From positions 62,001 to 126,000 of the forward strand of contig JAQVCT010000003.1 of the NCBI GenBank assembly GCA_028689655.1: DNA of 64,000 nucleotides, given 5' to 3'. Made by a program: the position numbers and the translations under genes. A model generated the notes under the pieces. It did no database searches, had not been told where the DNA came from, and saw only the letters and a program-made list of their open reading frames with translations. This stretch comes from Lachnospiraceae bacterium (GTDB lineage: Bacteria > Bacillota > Clostridia > Lachnospirales > Lachnospiraceae). Of this stretch, positions 47,601-56,361 are shown one piece after another (the stretch's first letter is position 1; the number at the start of each line of letters is the position of its first letter).

Positions 47601-47888
47601 ATTTTCCCAGGTATCATAGCTAAATTCATAGTTCCATCCTGTATATTTCCCGATCTCGTCCAGGTAATCTTTCCCATAACCGGTAAATGTGCCGTCTGCT
47701 CCCTCCTCCAGAAAACCCGCATAATCAATATAGCCAATACGTACTGTTTTCTGTGGTGTTTCACTTGCCATCACCTGCTTCGATGGAATGATACATCCCA
47801 ATACGATCAGAATCAATAGTGCAAATGACAATATTCTATTTTTCATTCTGTTCACATGATTCCTGTTCACTCCGTACTCTATCATCAT
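44598..47888 (-). CDS. BvgS/EvgS-like hybrid histidine kinase with two solute-binding domains
   Basis: The 1096-residue protein has a signal/anchor (about 15-41), two extracellular SBP_bac_3 domains in tandem (about 46-270 and 280-510), a membrane segment (about 525-548), HisKA with FLARMSHEIRTPMNAIVG, an ATP-binding domain with GGSGLGLSIAKN, and two receivers (IDWKMPGMNG and MDVQMPIMDG). This is the BvgS layout, but with two receivers and no Hpt. It probably senses amino acids or similar small ligands. GGAGG lies 11 bases before the ATG at 47888; ATG at 47846 is an alternative. Confidence 0.9.
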   Translation of the reverse strand: MMIEYGVNRNHVNRMKNRILSFALLILIVLGCIIPSKQVMASETPQKTVRIGYIDYAGFLEEGADGTFTGYGKDYLDEIGKYTGWNYEFSYDTWENQLKKLRDGEIDFVCHAQMTEERQKEYLFSKYSVGMESSVLYVLSDDQRYYYNDFTSFNGMKIAVLGDSFQNAEFEKYAKEKGFTYTQVSYSVVDDCFAALDKGEVDAVEMGSLGLRNGYKVVSRVGSDPFYFMSGKQNEQLMNALDDALGEIRTANPYFEADLYKEYYGQDGVSAEVLLTREEREFVQQLGPVKVSLIQNRAPYSAQNADGSIQGISPDILRLIEERSGLQFEYEMMGIGQTPVEYLQENPESLTAGVMTNNPAFQKDMYLISDVYNKDDVGLVCKSGMNYSLDAPEATYKLAIPRSYMALRAYIQNHYPQFDIIEGQSTTDCMKMVLEDQADFMAQNVNVIRPLLANPHYEKLTVLPTFFMEESMGIVCNNTEQNWVLMGILNKCITTISDKELSQITVNHTVANSYKPSMGDMVYKFRIPFLALAILLVICFTILIAFILYRRESFGKLEIKNKQLAEAVAQADNANRAKSSFLARMSHEIRTPMNAIVGITAIAKHYKENPDKVEEYLGKIETASKVLLNIINDVLDMSAIESNKIRIGEAPFDLKGILTGIITIYYSQCRQKDVDFEMDTSQINHEKLIGDGLRVNQILLNLMSNAFKFTPRGGKISITVREQSENDGKVYFEFKVSDTGEGMSAEMQHRLFKPFEQETTDTAQKHGGSGLGLSIAKNLVELMHGSISFVSEKGKGTTFTVSIPFTVDRNAIQESKEEAERADLKEIKALIVDDDKETREYTAIILERIGVPYDMAKDGADALEKLKRSNEKGHLYDICFIDWKMPGMNGIDVTREIRNLYHKDTLVIIVSAYDTAEIQGDAVSAGADLFVTKPLFQSTVFNLLMKLSGGQYVCQTAEQENYDFGGRKVLLAEDTEFNAEVAIELLDIVNMKVDRAENGQEAVRLFAESEEGTYEAILMDVQMPIMDGYEATRTIRKLERPDARTIPIFAMTANAFTEDVSAALNAGMNDHISKPIDTEVLYSTLKKVMDHSSTMR

Positions 47889-47944
47889 CTCTTTTGCAGC
47901 CTCCCGGATGTTTTCTCTCCATGTAATCTCTAAATGATTTTTAT

Positions 47945-48043
47945 ATAACCTCTATAATGAACTCTATCAATAATCTCTATGATAATCTTTATAATAACCT
48001 CTATCAATAACCCCTATGATAATCTCTATAATAATCTCTATAA
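47945..48043. repeat. Degenerate tandem repeat around ATAATCTCTAT
   Basis: The gap upstream of the BvgS-like gene holds about eight imperfect 11-13-base copies of (A)TAATCTCTAT, with variants such as ATAACCTCTAT and ATAACCCCTAT. The stretch is AT-rich and could affect promoter spacing for that gene. Confidence 0.65.
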
Positions 48044-48109
48044 AGTGTGATTCTGTGTAATCATCCTCTTTTATCCAAGGCATTCTACATATAGTATAAT
48101 TTAATTGAT

Positions 48110-48157
48110 TGTAAAATACAACAAAGCAGATAAAATAATCTGTCATTTCATCTGCTT
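48110..48157 (-). terminator. Probable terminator of hflX
   Basis: On the minus strand AAGCAGAT (48150-48157) and ATCTGCTT (48124-48131) form a stem followed by TGTTGTATTTTA. It lies 20 bases after the hflX stop; the loop is long (18 bases). Confidence 0.6.
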
Positions 48158-48177
48158 CATAATTATATTTGATCTAT

Positions 48178-49437
48178 CTAATTCATAACTACATATTCCT
48201 GGTATTTCTGAAAATCTGCTGTCTTACAATTCAGGTGGATTCTGGTTCCTTCCGCCTCATACTCTGTGCCGGATATATCAGCCGACTCTGTGAGAATAGC
48301 TAACACCCCTCCCTTTGTATAGGGAATCAGCATATCGCACTCCACATAATCCCGGAACAGGACGGTTTCCATCACTTGCAGGAGTTCCTCCAGACCCACC
48401 TTGTGCTTTGCCGACATAAATATCTTGTGATCCTTCACGCTGGGGATCGTGACTTCCACCAGATCTGCCTTATTGAAGACATAGACGATGGGAACCTTCT
48501 CCGCCCCGATCTCCTTTAAAGTCTCCTCCGTCACCTTCATGTGATCCTTATAATTAGGATCAGAGAAATCAATGACTTCCAACAGCAAATCCGCATATTT
48601 GGCTTCCTCCAGGGTAGAACGGAATGCCTTGACCAGATTATGGGGCAGTTGATTAATGAATCCCACTGTATCAGACAGTAAAAAAGGCTTGTGGTTTTTG
48701 GGTGTGATCTTTCTCACGGTGGTGTCCAGTGTGGCAAAGAGCATATCCTTCTCCAATACCTTTTTGGTATCGTCTCCCACATACTCGTCGATGAGCACAT
48801 TCAGCAGGGTAGATTTTCCTGCATTGGTATATCCCACCAGTGCCACCCTGGGAATACCGGACTGCATCCTCTGTTTTCTCTGGGTATCACGCTCCACGGA
48901 CACTGTTTCCAATGCCTTTCTCAGTTCGCTCATACGCTGTTCGATACGGCGCCTGTCCAGTTCCAGCTTCTTCTCACCAGAACCTTTATTACTGAGACCA
49001 CTGCCGCCGCCCTGTCTGCCCAGAGAGGTGCGAAGACCCACCAGTCGTGGCAGCATGTACTGCAATCTGGCAATCTCCACCTGCATCTTCGCTTCGCTGG
49101 TCTGGGCACGCTCCGAAAAAATGTCCAGGATCAATGCTGTCCTGTCAATGACCTCCGCTCCCAGTTCCTGCTGGAGATTGCGAAGCTGCATAGGCGAAAG
49201 TGCATTGTCAAAAATCACAATATCCACACCCAGTTCCCCGATGACTTCCTTTACTTCCTCCACTTTACCGGTTCCAATGTAGAGTCCTTTATTGATGTTG
49301 GGAAGATTCTGAACCACCTGACCTGCCACTTCCATATAACAGGCTTCTGCCAGACTGCCCAGTTCCTCCATGGACTGCTTAAAATCTGTGCCATCATCCA
49401 GATTAACGCCCACTAATAATGCTTTTCTTGCTTCCAT
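48178..49437 (-). CDS. hflX: GTPase HflX, ribosome-splitting factor
   Basis: The 419-residue protein has the HflX N-terminal domain (IFDNALSPMQLRNLQQELG), a Gly-rich linker (GRQGGGSGLSNKGSGEKKLE), and a G domain with G1 GYTNAGKST, G3 DTVGFI and G4 NKAD. HflX splits stalled 70S ribosomes. It is encoded 17 bases downstream of tyrS, so it probably shares the T-box-controlled transcript. Confidence 0.95.
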   Translation of the reverse strand: MEARKALLVGVNLDDGTDFKQSMEELGSLAEACYMEVAGQVVQNLPNINKGLYIGTGKVEEVKEVIGELGVDIVIFDNALSPMQLRNLQQELGAEVIDRTALILDIFSERAQTSEAKMQVEIARLQYMLPRLVGLRTSLGRQGGGSGLSNKGSGEKKLELDRRRIEQRMSELRKALETVSVERDTQRKQRMQSGIPRVALVGYTNAGKSTLLNVLIDEYVGDDTKKVLEKDMLFATLDTTVRKITPKNHKPFLLSDTVGFINQLPHNLVKAFRSTLEEAKYADLLLEVIDFSDPNYKDHMKVTEETLKEIGAEKVPIVYVFNKADLVEVTIPSVKDHKIFMSAKHKVGLEELLQVMETVLFRDYVECDMLIPYTKGGVLAILTESADISGTEYEAEGTRIHLNCKTADFQKYQEYVVMN

Positions 49438-49454
49438 TTAATTCCTCTTATATT

Positions 49455-50675
49455 CTATTTTGCAATTACTTTTCTAAAGTTCTTCTTTCCTTTTTTCACC
49501 ACAAGACCGTCTACAAAAGCAGTATCTGCAAAAGCAGCTTTTATATCCGTTACTTTCTCATTCTCAACTACCACGCCACCCTGCTCTATTGCTCTTCTTG
49601 CCTCTGATTTCGATGTGACAAGTTCTGCCTTCAATAATAAAGTCAATATATCGATCTGTCCCTCTGTAAAATCTTCCCTGGAGAGTTCTGTGGTAGGCAT
49701 GTTCGCTGCCACACCGGTAGAAAATAATGCTTTTGCAGCTTCCTCCGCCTTCTGTGCTTCCTCTTCCCCATGTACTAACTTGGTCAGTTCAAATGCCAGG
49801 ATTTCTTTCGCCTTATTCAATTGACTACCTTCCCAGCTATCCATCTCATCGATCTGCTCCAATGGCAGGAATGTCAGCATACGGATGCATTTTAACACAT
49901 CGGCATCTCCCACGTTTCTCCAGTACTGGTAGAACTCAAACGGAGATGTTTTCTCAGGGTCCAGCCAAACAGCACCAGACTGGGTCTTACCCATTTTCTT
50001 GCCCTCTGAGTTCAGTAACAGTGTGATGGTCATGGCACATGCATTCTTCCCAAGCTTACGACGGATCAACTCGGTACCGCCCAGCATATTGCTCCACTGG
50101 TCATCTCCACCAAACTGCATATTACATCCGTATTTCTGGAATAATTCATAGAAATCATAGCTCTGCATGATCATGTAGTTAAATTCCAGGAAGCTCAGTC
50201 CCTTTTCCATTCTCTGTTTGTAACACTCTGCCGTGAGCATACGGTTCACGCTGAAATGTGATCCCACTTCTCTCAATAGTTCCACATAATTCAAGTCCAT
50301 CAGCCAGTCCGCATTGTTGACCATCAGTGCTTTTCCCTCAGAAAAATCGATGAATTTGCTCATCTGCTCCTTGAAGCAGTCACAGTTATGCTGAATGGTC
50401 TCCGGTGTCATCATCTGTCTCATATCCGAACGTCCGGATGGATCACCGATCATACCTGTGCCGCCACCCAGCAGAGCAATGGGCTTATTTCCGGCCATCT
50501 GCAGTCTCTTCATAAGACATAACGCCATGAAATGTCCTACATGCAGGCTGTCCGCTGTGGGGTCAAAGCCAATATAGAAAGTTGCTTTTCCATTATTAAT
50601 CAAATTCTTGATCTCATCCTCATCTGTTACCTGGGCAACCAGACCTCTTGCCACTAACTCGTCATAAATCTTCAT
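49455..50675 (-). CDS. tyrS: Tyrosyl-tRNA synthetase
   Basis: The 406-residue class I synthetase shows HIGH as HVGH ([15 protein letters not shown]), KMSKS-like KKMGKTQSG, the tyrosine-binding [10 protein letters not shown] and a C-terminal S4 domain ([18 protein letters not shown]). It charges tRNA-Tyr. A T-box leader with a UAC specifier precedes it. Confidence 0.97.
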   Translation of the reverse strand: MKIYDELVARGLVAQVTDEDEIKNLINNGKATFYIGFDPTADSLHVGHFMALCLMKRLQMAGNKPIALLGGGTGMIGDPSGRSDMRQMMTPETIQHNCDCFKEQMSKFIDFSEGKALMVNNADWLMDLNYVELLREVGSHFSVNRMLTAECYKQRMEKGLSFLEFNYMIMQSYDFYELFQKYGCNMQFGGDDQWSNMLGGTELIRRKLGKNACAMTITLLLNSEGKKMGKTQSGAVWLDPEKTSPFEFYQYWRNVGDADVLKCIRMLTFLPLEQIDEMDSWEGSQLNKAKEILAFELTKLVHGEEEAQKAEEAAKALFSTGVAANMPTTELSREDFTEGQIDILTLLLKAELVTSKSEARRAIEQGGVVVENEKVTDIKAAFADTAFVDGLVVKKGKKNFRKVIAK

Positions 50676-50696
50676 TTTCTTTCTCCTTTTCCATCT

Positions 50697-51046
50697 AAAA
50701 AGACCCCGTCCTTATAAAAAGGACGAGGTCATTACTCGTGTTACCACCTTTGTTCATAAGCAATTCACATCACTTATCTTCATAAGTACAGCCACCCTGA
50801 AAAAACATAATCAATTCTGCTCCTTCTCCTGTTGGCGATACTCTCGCACGTTAACGTGTGCCGGAATTACTTCCTCCCCGTCGTATCCTACACAGGAATC
50901 TATCTCACGATTCCCTTCGGTACGCAGCTCCAAGATGTATTCGTCATCAGCTTCCCACGCGCCTCTCATCGACCGGCCGCTTTCTGTCTGCTCCACTTAT
51001 GACTACTTCTTCTTTTCCTAGCCTTTTCTACTATAACTGCAGTATA
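50697..51046 (-). ncRNA. Tyrosine T-box leader of tyrS
   Basis: On the minus strand the leader holds stem I with the specifier TAC (Tyr, 50937-50939) in GAATACATC, the T-box AAGGTGGTAACACG (about 50737-50751) and a terminator stem GACCTCGTCC to GGACGGGGTC (50701-50730) followed by TTTTTA. Uncharged tRNA-Tyr would stabilise the antiterminator and switch on tyrS and hflX. Confidence 0.92.
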
Positions 51047-51052
51047 TGAAAT

Positions 51053-51080
51053 AGAATAACAGATTTCTAATTTTTGTCAA
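51053..51080 (-). promoter_or_regulatory. Promoter of the tyrS T-box transcript
   Basis: On the minus strand TTGACA (51075-51080) is followed after 16 bases by TATTCT (51053-51058), just upstream of the T-box leader. Confidence 0.65.
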
Positions 51081-51156
51081 GGACTTATCCCATCCCTTCA
51101 TACTATTAAAATTTACTTAATTTCCAAAAACATTTCTAACTTTTGCTTTTCCCGGA

Positions 51157-51440
51157 TATAATTTATGGTATAATATGACCAGATTACAAAGTAATCTGTG
51201 TCAGGAATGCTCGAAGAGCATGACGTAAATATGCGTGATGAAGCAGAGTCAAGTGACTGAATGATAGCCGTCATGCTTGCATGTAAGGCTATCGATTCTG
51301 GCATTTGAGGAGCAACGCGAACGAGAAAATCGCAGATTTTCGAGTCTCTGCTGGCGTTAATTGCGTGACGGAGGAAAACATACGCGATAAAGTGGTGTCA
51401 ATCAACTGCTATATATGATATATGAAAGGACTTATCTATT
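51157..51440 (+). promoter_or_regulatory. Long folded leader of the SH3b gene, of unknown class
   Basis: Two TATAAT boxes (51157-51162 and 51169-51174) start a leader of about 250 bases. It can form several helices: ATGCTC-GAA-GAGCAT, GATAGCC to GGCTATC enclosing CATGC-TT-GCATG, GAAAATC-GCA-GATTTTC, and a closing AGCAGAG to CTCTGCT. The start TTACAAAGTAATCTGTGTC (51184-51202) with AGCATGACG 14 bases later recurs at 2.86 kb. It matches no riboswitch I know. Confidence 0.5.
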
Positions 51441-52463
51441 ATGAAAAATTTAATAAAGAGTAGAATACGAAAGGTCATCTATACCTTATTGGTATTTTCT
51501 CTCTTCTCGACATTGCTGCTGTTTCCAAAGATCTCACTCCACGCAGCAAATGATTTTAATGTTACTGATATGAGTGCCACCGCAACCGTGGACGGTTCTA
51601 CCCTGAATGTGCGAAGCGGACCGGGTAAAGACTATGATGCTATTGGAAAAGTATCTCCCGGTGAAACGCTTACCGTCACCGGACAGACTGATAATGAGTG
51701 GTACCGCATCGACTATTCCGGTAAAGAAGGTTATGTTTCCAGCAACTATGTGACCATCGGTTCTGGCGAAGCCAGTACTGCCGTTGCAAATGATCCCAAT
51801 GACTTTACCAATTATGAAGAGGGTGCTCCCCAGACAGACAGTCTCCTGACTGCCTCTCCCAGAATGCTTATCCTGTTAGGGATTATCATTGTGGTGGTAG
51901 TAATCATGATCGTCACTATCATCATGATCAAAAAAAGTGATGACGATGAATATGATGAGTATGAGGATGACGAATACGATGATGATTACTATGAAGATGA
52001 TGACGACGACGAAATAGAGGACGAAGACGAGTACGAGGATGATGACGAGGATAATTCCTACTATGAGCCTGTTCGCCGTAAGAAAAGCAAACCCCAATCC
52101 CTAAGCACAAAGCGCACCGGAAGTGCAGAACGTCCCACAAATACGAAGCATCCTGAGACTAAAAACTACAGGGAGACCACAAAACATTCCGGAAGCACAA
52201 AATATCCTGCAAATCAGAATCCCCCACAGCACATAAAATCTGTTCCACCAGTTTCAGCAACTGCTCCGGACATGATTACGGAGGCTGACTACACTTTGCA
52301 GATCGATCCTCGTATCTTTGATGATGAAAAACTCACAAGTTCTCCTATTGAGGAACCTGTGGCAGAAGCAGAAGATATCCATAAAGAAAAAGAAATTGCA
52401 GCTGCTATCTCTAAGCTGGAAGAATTGCAGCAGGAAATTGAACGATTGAAAAACAACAATTAA
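51441..52463 (+). CDS. SH3b-domain membrane protein with acidic cytoplasmic tract
   Basis: The 340-residue protein has a signal peptide (1-35), one bacterial SH3 domain (46-107; TLNVRSGPGKDYDAIGKV), a membrane helix (141-164), a strongly acidic Asp/Glu/Tyr tract (166-205), a basic Lys/Arg patch, a Pro/Thr-rich stretch and a C-terminal coiled coil (315-338). The SH3b part would bind peptidoglycan outside, with the acidic tail inside. The role is unknown; wall sensing or anchoring fits the layout. AAAGGA lies 10 bases before the ATG. Confidence 0.85.
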   Translation: MKNLIKSRIRKVIYTLLVFSLFSTLLLFPKISLHAANDFNVTDMSATATVDGSTLNVRSGPGKDYDAIGKVSPGETLTVTGQTDNEWYRIDYSGKEGYVSSNYVTIGSGEASTAVANDPNDFTNYEEGAPQTDSLLTASPRMLILLGIIIVVVVIMIVTIIMIKKSDDDEYDEYEDDEYDDDYYEDDDDDEIEDEDEYEDDDEDNSYYEPVRRKKSKPQSLSTKRTGSAERPTNTKHPETKNYRETTKHSGSTKYPANQNPPQHIKSVPPVSATAPDMITEADYTLQIDPRIFDDEKLTSSPIEEPVAEAEDIHKEKEIAAAISKLEELQQEIERLKNNN

Positions 52464-52470
52464 GCAAAAT

Positions 52471-52509
52471 AAAAATGCATCAGTTTCTATCTTGAACTGA
52501 TGCATTTTT
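52471..52509. terminator. Bidirectional terminator between SH3b and PRD regulator genes
   Basis: AAAAATGCATCAGTT (52471-52485) pairs perfectly with AACTGATGCATTTTT (52495-52509); runs of A and T on the two sides allow termination of both convergent genes. Confidence 0.92.
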
Positions 52510-52523
52510 ATTTTTGTTTTATT

Positions 52524-54545
52524 CTATACCAACGATTTTTTCATACTATACATAATGTCTTCCACCGTATCCTGTTTTACGATTTGTTCCAGCAATTCTC
52601 CATTCTCTACAAGCTTAAAAATATCATTCAACATATTCAAATGTTTTTCCTGATCTTCTGCTGCAAGCACAAATATAATTTCTGCAAAATGATTATTGGA
52701 AAATTCCACCGGATTTTTAAAAACAGTCATCTGAATTCCCATATGTAACACACCATCCTCCGGTTTCGCATGGGCAAGCATCACCTTTTCATTCAAGAAC
52801 ATATACGTGCCGTAATAGCTTGTTTGAGAAATAATGGTATCCAGATACTTATTTGTTATATACTTTTTTTGTACTAATTCTTTTCCAGCATAACGAATAC
52901 TGTCCTGCCAAAGAAACTTTTCTTCCGTGATATAAATCATTGCAAAATCCAATTGATCCAAAAGACCATTACGCATCCATAGCGTCCGGCTCTCATCTGC
53001 CAGATTACCACGTAAACAATGGGTAATTTCTGCCTTTACCCTTTCCTGCTCTGCATCAGGTACATAGCGCCTTACAATATCAAAAAGCGATTTTTCCACA
53101 TCTATTTTATTGTGGTTAAGAATCAGGCTATGTTTCAAGATGTGATTCCTGTCTTCCTCCGTCAAAACAGAATGTACCACAATTACAGGCACCAGACATG
53201 GAATGGGAATTGCTGAGATAATCAGATCACATATATCCTGGACATTTACCAAATCCATGGCTGCCGCCACACCCACAATTTGTACATTGGGAAGCAGGTT
53301 CTGCACTTCCCGTTTCAGCATATTTCCGATGGAAACGCCGTTGGCACAGACGATAAGCACTCTCAGGTCTTCATCTTTCTTATTCACGACTTTAAGGTGC
53401 GCACCAAAATGCATTGCCAAAAATGCGACCTCGCTATCCAGCATTGGGATTCCGATCATCCTTTCCAGATATTTGCATACGATTCTCGTGGTCTGGAAAA
53501 CATGTGGGTATTCTCTCATGATATCCTGACACAGAGGATTTCCCACTTGAATTCCATATTGATATCGATACATGGATGAGCTTATGTGTACAAAGAGATC
53601 TCTTTCCAGTTGTTCCCTGTCTTCAAAATTAACGCAGGAAATTTTTTCGAATTCCGTTACCAGAGATTTTGTAATCCCATAGACGGATTCATCGATTGAA
53701 TTTTCAAAGATATCCTCCGATGAAGTGGTGGTTCTTGCTCCCAGCAAATGCAGTGTCAGGTATATCTTTTCATTTTCTTCTAATCCTGTGTAATATTTTT
53801 CTACAATATGGTACTCTGCAGTCTGTTCAATTTCATTCTTTCGCAATCCCGGAAAATATAATTTACCGGAATTGCGCGATATGATGGGCATCATAACTGC
53901 AATTCCCAGAAGACAGCCATCCACATAATGCATCCGCAGTTCCTTCTCTATTACCTCCAGCCGCCCAAGATGTTCCTCAATTATCTCCTTGGGCAAAAAC
54001 GTGAGAATATCCTTCTCGTATAAACGTCTGAGTTCTGAAAATAATAGAAAGAAAACAGCCCTGGCTCTTACCGCGTCTCCACCTATCCGATATCCTTTTT
54101 TGCTCTCATATTCCAGTTCCAGATCATATTCATGAAGTGTGTTCACCACAACACGAAGATCACCAAATATGGTGTTTCTGCTTACCTGGCAGCATTCCAA
54201 TAATTGATCTATATAAACAGGTACCCTACTATAGAAAATAAACATAATGATAATCTTTACTCTCTCACTGGGCTGAAAATAGTAATCACTATCGGGTTCT
54301 TCCTGGAGGAGGAGCTGTTTTATTTTCTTTTTATCTTCTGTGGGAATCAGAATCCCTTTCCCACGCTCAATGGTAATTTCTGTGATGGATTTTTGATCAA
54401 GCCATTCATTGATCCTGCAGATATCATAGTATATACTTCGCTTGGAAACTTTGATCTCATCTACCAGATACTGTAGTGAAATATAATCTGTTTCCCATAG
54501 TAACGCATTTAAAATATGATTACATCTGTCATTCAATGCTCCCAT
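52524..54545 (-). CDS. PRD-containing PTS transcription regulator (BglG/MtlR-type activator)
   Basis: The 673-residue protein has two N-terminal HTH domains (about 1-65 and 85-155), two PTS regulation domains (about 205-270 and 310-385; His in TLHLLG, FVHISS and AMHFGAH), a EIIB-like domain (C400 in LIVCANGVSIG) and a EIIA-like domain with a His in LAHAKPEDG. The PTS phosphorylates it to tune activity. It lies just downstream of the PTS genes, which it probably activates. Confidence 0.92.
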   Translation of the reverse strand: MGALNDRCNHILNALLWETDYISLQYLVDEIKVSKRSIYYDICRINEWLDQKSITEITIERGKGILIPTEDKKKIKQLLLQEEPDSDYYFQPSERVKIIIMFIFYSRVPVYIDQLLECCQVSRNTIFGDLRVVVNTLHEYDLELEYESKKGYRIGGDAVRARAVFFLLFSELRRLYEKDILTFLPKEIIEEHLGRLEVIEKELRMHYVDGCLLGIAVMMPIISRNSGKLYFPGLRKNEIEQTAEYHIVEKYYTGLEENEKIYLTLHLLGARTTTSSEDIFENSIDESVYGITKSLVTEFEKISCVNFEDREQLERDLFVHISSSMYRYQYGIQVGNPLCQDIMREYPHVFQTTRIVCKYLERMIGIPMLDSEVAFLAMHFGAHLKVVNKKDEDLRVLIVCANGVSIGNMLKREVQNLLPNVQIVGVAAAMDLVNVQDICDLIISAIPIPCLVPVIVVHSVLTEEDRNHILKHSLILNHNKIDVEKSLFDIVRRYVPDAEQERVKAEITHCLRGNLADESRTLWMRNGLLDQLDFAMIYITEEKFLWQDSIRYAGKELVQKKYITNKYLDTIISQTSYYGTYMFLNEKVMLAHAKPEDGVLHMGIQMTVFKNPVEFSNNHFAEIIFVLAAEDQEKHLNMLNDIFKLVENGELLEQIVKQDTVEDIMYSMKKSLV

Positions 54546-54660
54546 TCAAATCCCCCTCATCCTGTTACCATTATAGGTACCATCAGTTGTTTCCATAACG
54601 AAATGGCTGCTGCACGTTTCTTTCTGCAACAACCATTTCTCCATTATTTAACGCTCTTTT

Positions 54661-54939
54661 TTATAGACCAAATGCTTCTTTCAGTTTGCTTTCCATCTCT
54701 GGCATAGAAACCATATTGTTGAGTCCAATGGCTTTTCCAGCCTTTTCAGCATTTGCTAACAGATCTGCTCCACACACAAACAGATCAGCTGCACCGGGCA
54801 TTACATCGTCAATTGTTGAATGTTCCACTTCCACATCATTAATTCCAAGATTTACCAGAGCCTTTTTTACATTCATCTCCATAAGAAAAGAAGTTCCCAG
54901 ACCTGACCCGCAAAAGCATAATATTTTTTTAATTTCCAT
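54661..54939 (-). CDS. PTS EIIB component, ascorbate/galactitol type
   Basis: This 92-residue protein carries the phospho-Cys loop CFCGSGLGTSFLMEMNV of SgaB/UlaB-type EIIB. It takes the phosphate from EIIA and passes it to the incoming substrate at EIIC. It follows the EIIC gene by 34 bases. Confidence 0.9.
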   Translation of the reverse strand: MEIKKILCFCGSGLGTSFLMEMNVKKALVNLGINDVEVEHSTIDDVMPGAADLFVCGADLLANAEKAGKAIGLNNMVSMPEMESKLKEAFGL

Positions 54940-54973
54940 GATATATTTCTTCCTCCATTTACATTTTTTATAA

Positions 54974-56350
54974 TTAATCGTTCTTTTTTCTACCTAATGT
55001 GTAATTGTATAAAACCGGTAACATAAACAGTACCACAATAACAAGGAATAATGATGTTGAACTCATTATTTTTGCAAGATTTCCAAATAAAATTCCTACA
55101 ATGGTAAAATCTGCATCAGAAAATGTAGTATTTGCAAATCCGAATGATCCTAATACCGGCAAAAGACCTGCTGCAAGGAATGTAACTGCAATTCCGTGTA
55201 CAAAAGCACCCGCCACACAGCCTTTTAATCCGCCAGTTGCATTGCCGCAAACACCAGCACTTGCTCCGCAAAAGAAGTGAACCACTGCCCCTGGAAGAAT
55301 AATTGCAACAGCAATACCCGCATGGCCCATCAGTGCTAATACACCAAGTGCCACAATACCTCCTACAAAGGAGCAGAAAAATCCAATCAATACTGCATTT
55401 GGTGCATAGGGAAATAAAATCGGGCAATCCAATGCCGGTTTTGCATTTGGTACTAATTTCTCTGATATTCCCTTGAATGCAGGAATAATCTCTGCAATCA
55501 GCATACGAACACCTGCTAATACAATATAGATACCCGCTGAAAATGTAATTGCATTGATGACAGATACAAGAATCCAGTTATCTTCACCGATAATAGTTGT
55601 GGTCCCAACCGGATCCTGGAATACTGCGACCCCTGCTACAATAATATAACAGCAAAACATGGCAATGGCGATAGATATTGTATTATCCCGTAAAAAAGAT
55701 AATCCTTTTGGAAATTTTACATCCTCTGTGGTACATGTATTTTCATTTTTACCAAATAATTTTCCAATCTGTGCACTGATCCAGTAACAACTGCTGCCAA
55801 AATGTCCCAGTGCAAGGGAATCATCACCAGTCACTTTACGAATGGTAGGCTGCATGAGTGCCGGGAATAATGTCATTACAAATCCCAATAATAGTGCACC
55901 GCCTGCGATCAACATCCAGCCATCTAATCCTGCAATATTTAAAATAATAGCGATTAGACATGACATATACAATGCATGATGTCCCGTGAGGAAAATGTAT
56001 TTCCATTTTGAAAACCTTGCCAATACGATGTTCGCGCACATTCCAAGTGCAAAAATGGATGCAGTCTGAACCGCATATTCTGTAAGACCTAATGATGTGA
56101 TTGCTTCATTATTAGGTACTACACCATGAACTCCAAACGCAAGCTGAAATAAATCGCCAAATGGAATAATCGCCTGCTGAACCACCGCTGCACCTGCATT
56201 TAATACGATAAATCCTAAAATTGTCTTAATCGTTCCCTTGATCATTGTCTGTGCATCTTTTTTCTGTAATGCCAGACCTAATAATGCAAGTAATCCTACA
56301 AAAATTGCCGGTGTGGATAACACCTGTTGTATAAAATTCAAAATTACCAT
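54974..56350 (-). CDS. PTS EIIC component, ascorbate (UlaA/SgaT) type
   Basis: The 458-residue protein has 11 or so membrane helices and belongs to the UlaA family (GFIVLNAGAAVVQQAIIPFG; ALGHFGSSCYWIS; FPYAPNAVLIGF). It moves L-ascorbate or a related acid. No ascorbate-6-phosphate lactonase or other ula enzyme gene is present, so the substrate is not certain. Confidence 0.9.
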   Translation of the reverse strand: MVILNFIQQVLSTPAIFVGLLALLGLALQKKDAQTMIKGTIKTILGFIVLNAGAAVVQQAIIPFGDLFQLAFGVHGVVPNNEAITSLGLTEYAVQTASIFALGMCANIVLARFSKWKYIFLTGHHALYMSCLIAIILNIAGLDGWMLIAGGALLLGFVMTLFPALMQPTIRKVTGDDSLALGHFGSSCYWISAQIGKLFGKNENTCTTEDVKFPKGLSFLRDNTISIAIAMFCCYIIVAGVAVFQDPVGTTTIIGEDNWILVSVINAITFSAGIYIVLAGVRMLIAEIIPAFKGISEKLVPNAKPALDCPILFPYAPNAVLIGFFCSFVGGIVALGVLALMGHAGIAVAIILPGAVVHFFCGASAGVCGNATGGLKGCVAGAFVHGIAVTFLAAGLLPVLGSFGFANTTFSDADFTIVGILFGNLAKIMSSTSLFLVIVVLFMLPVLYNYTLGRKKND

Positions 56351-56361
56351 TTTCTTATCCC

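Noticed and set aside
50811-50996. A 61-codon minus-strand open frame upstream of tyrS
   Set aside because: It lies wholly inside the T-box leader (stem I to the T-box) and is explained by RNA structure conservation.
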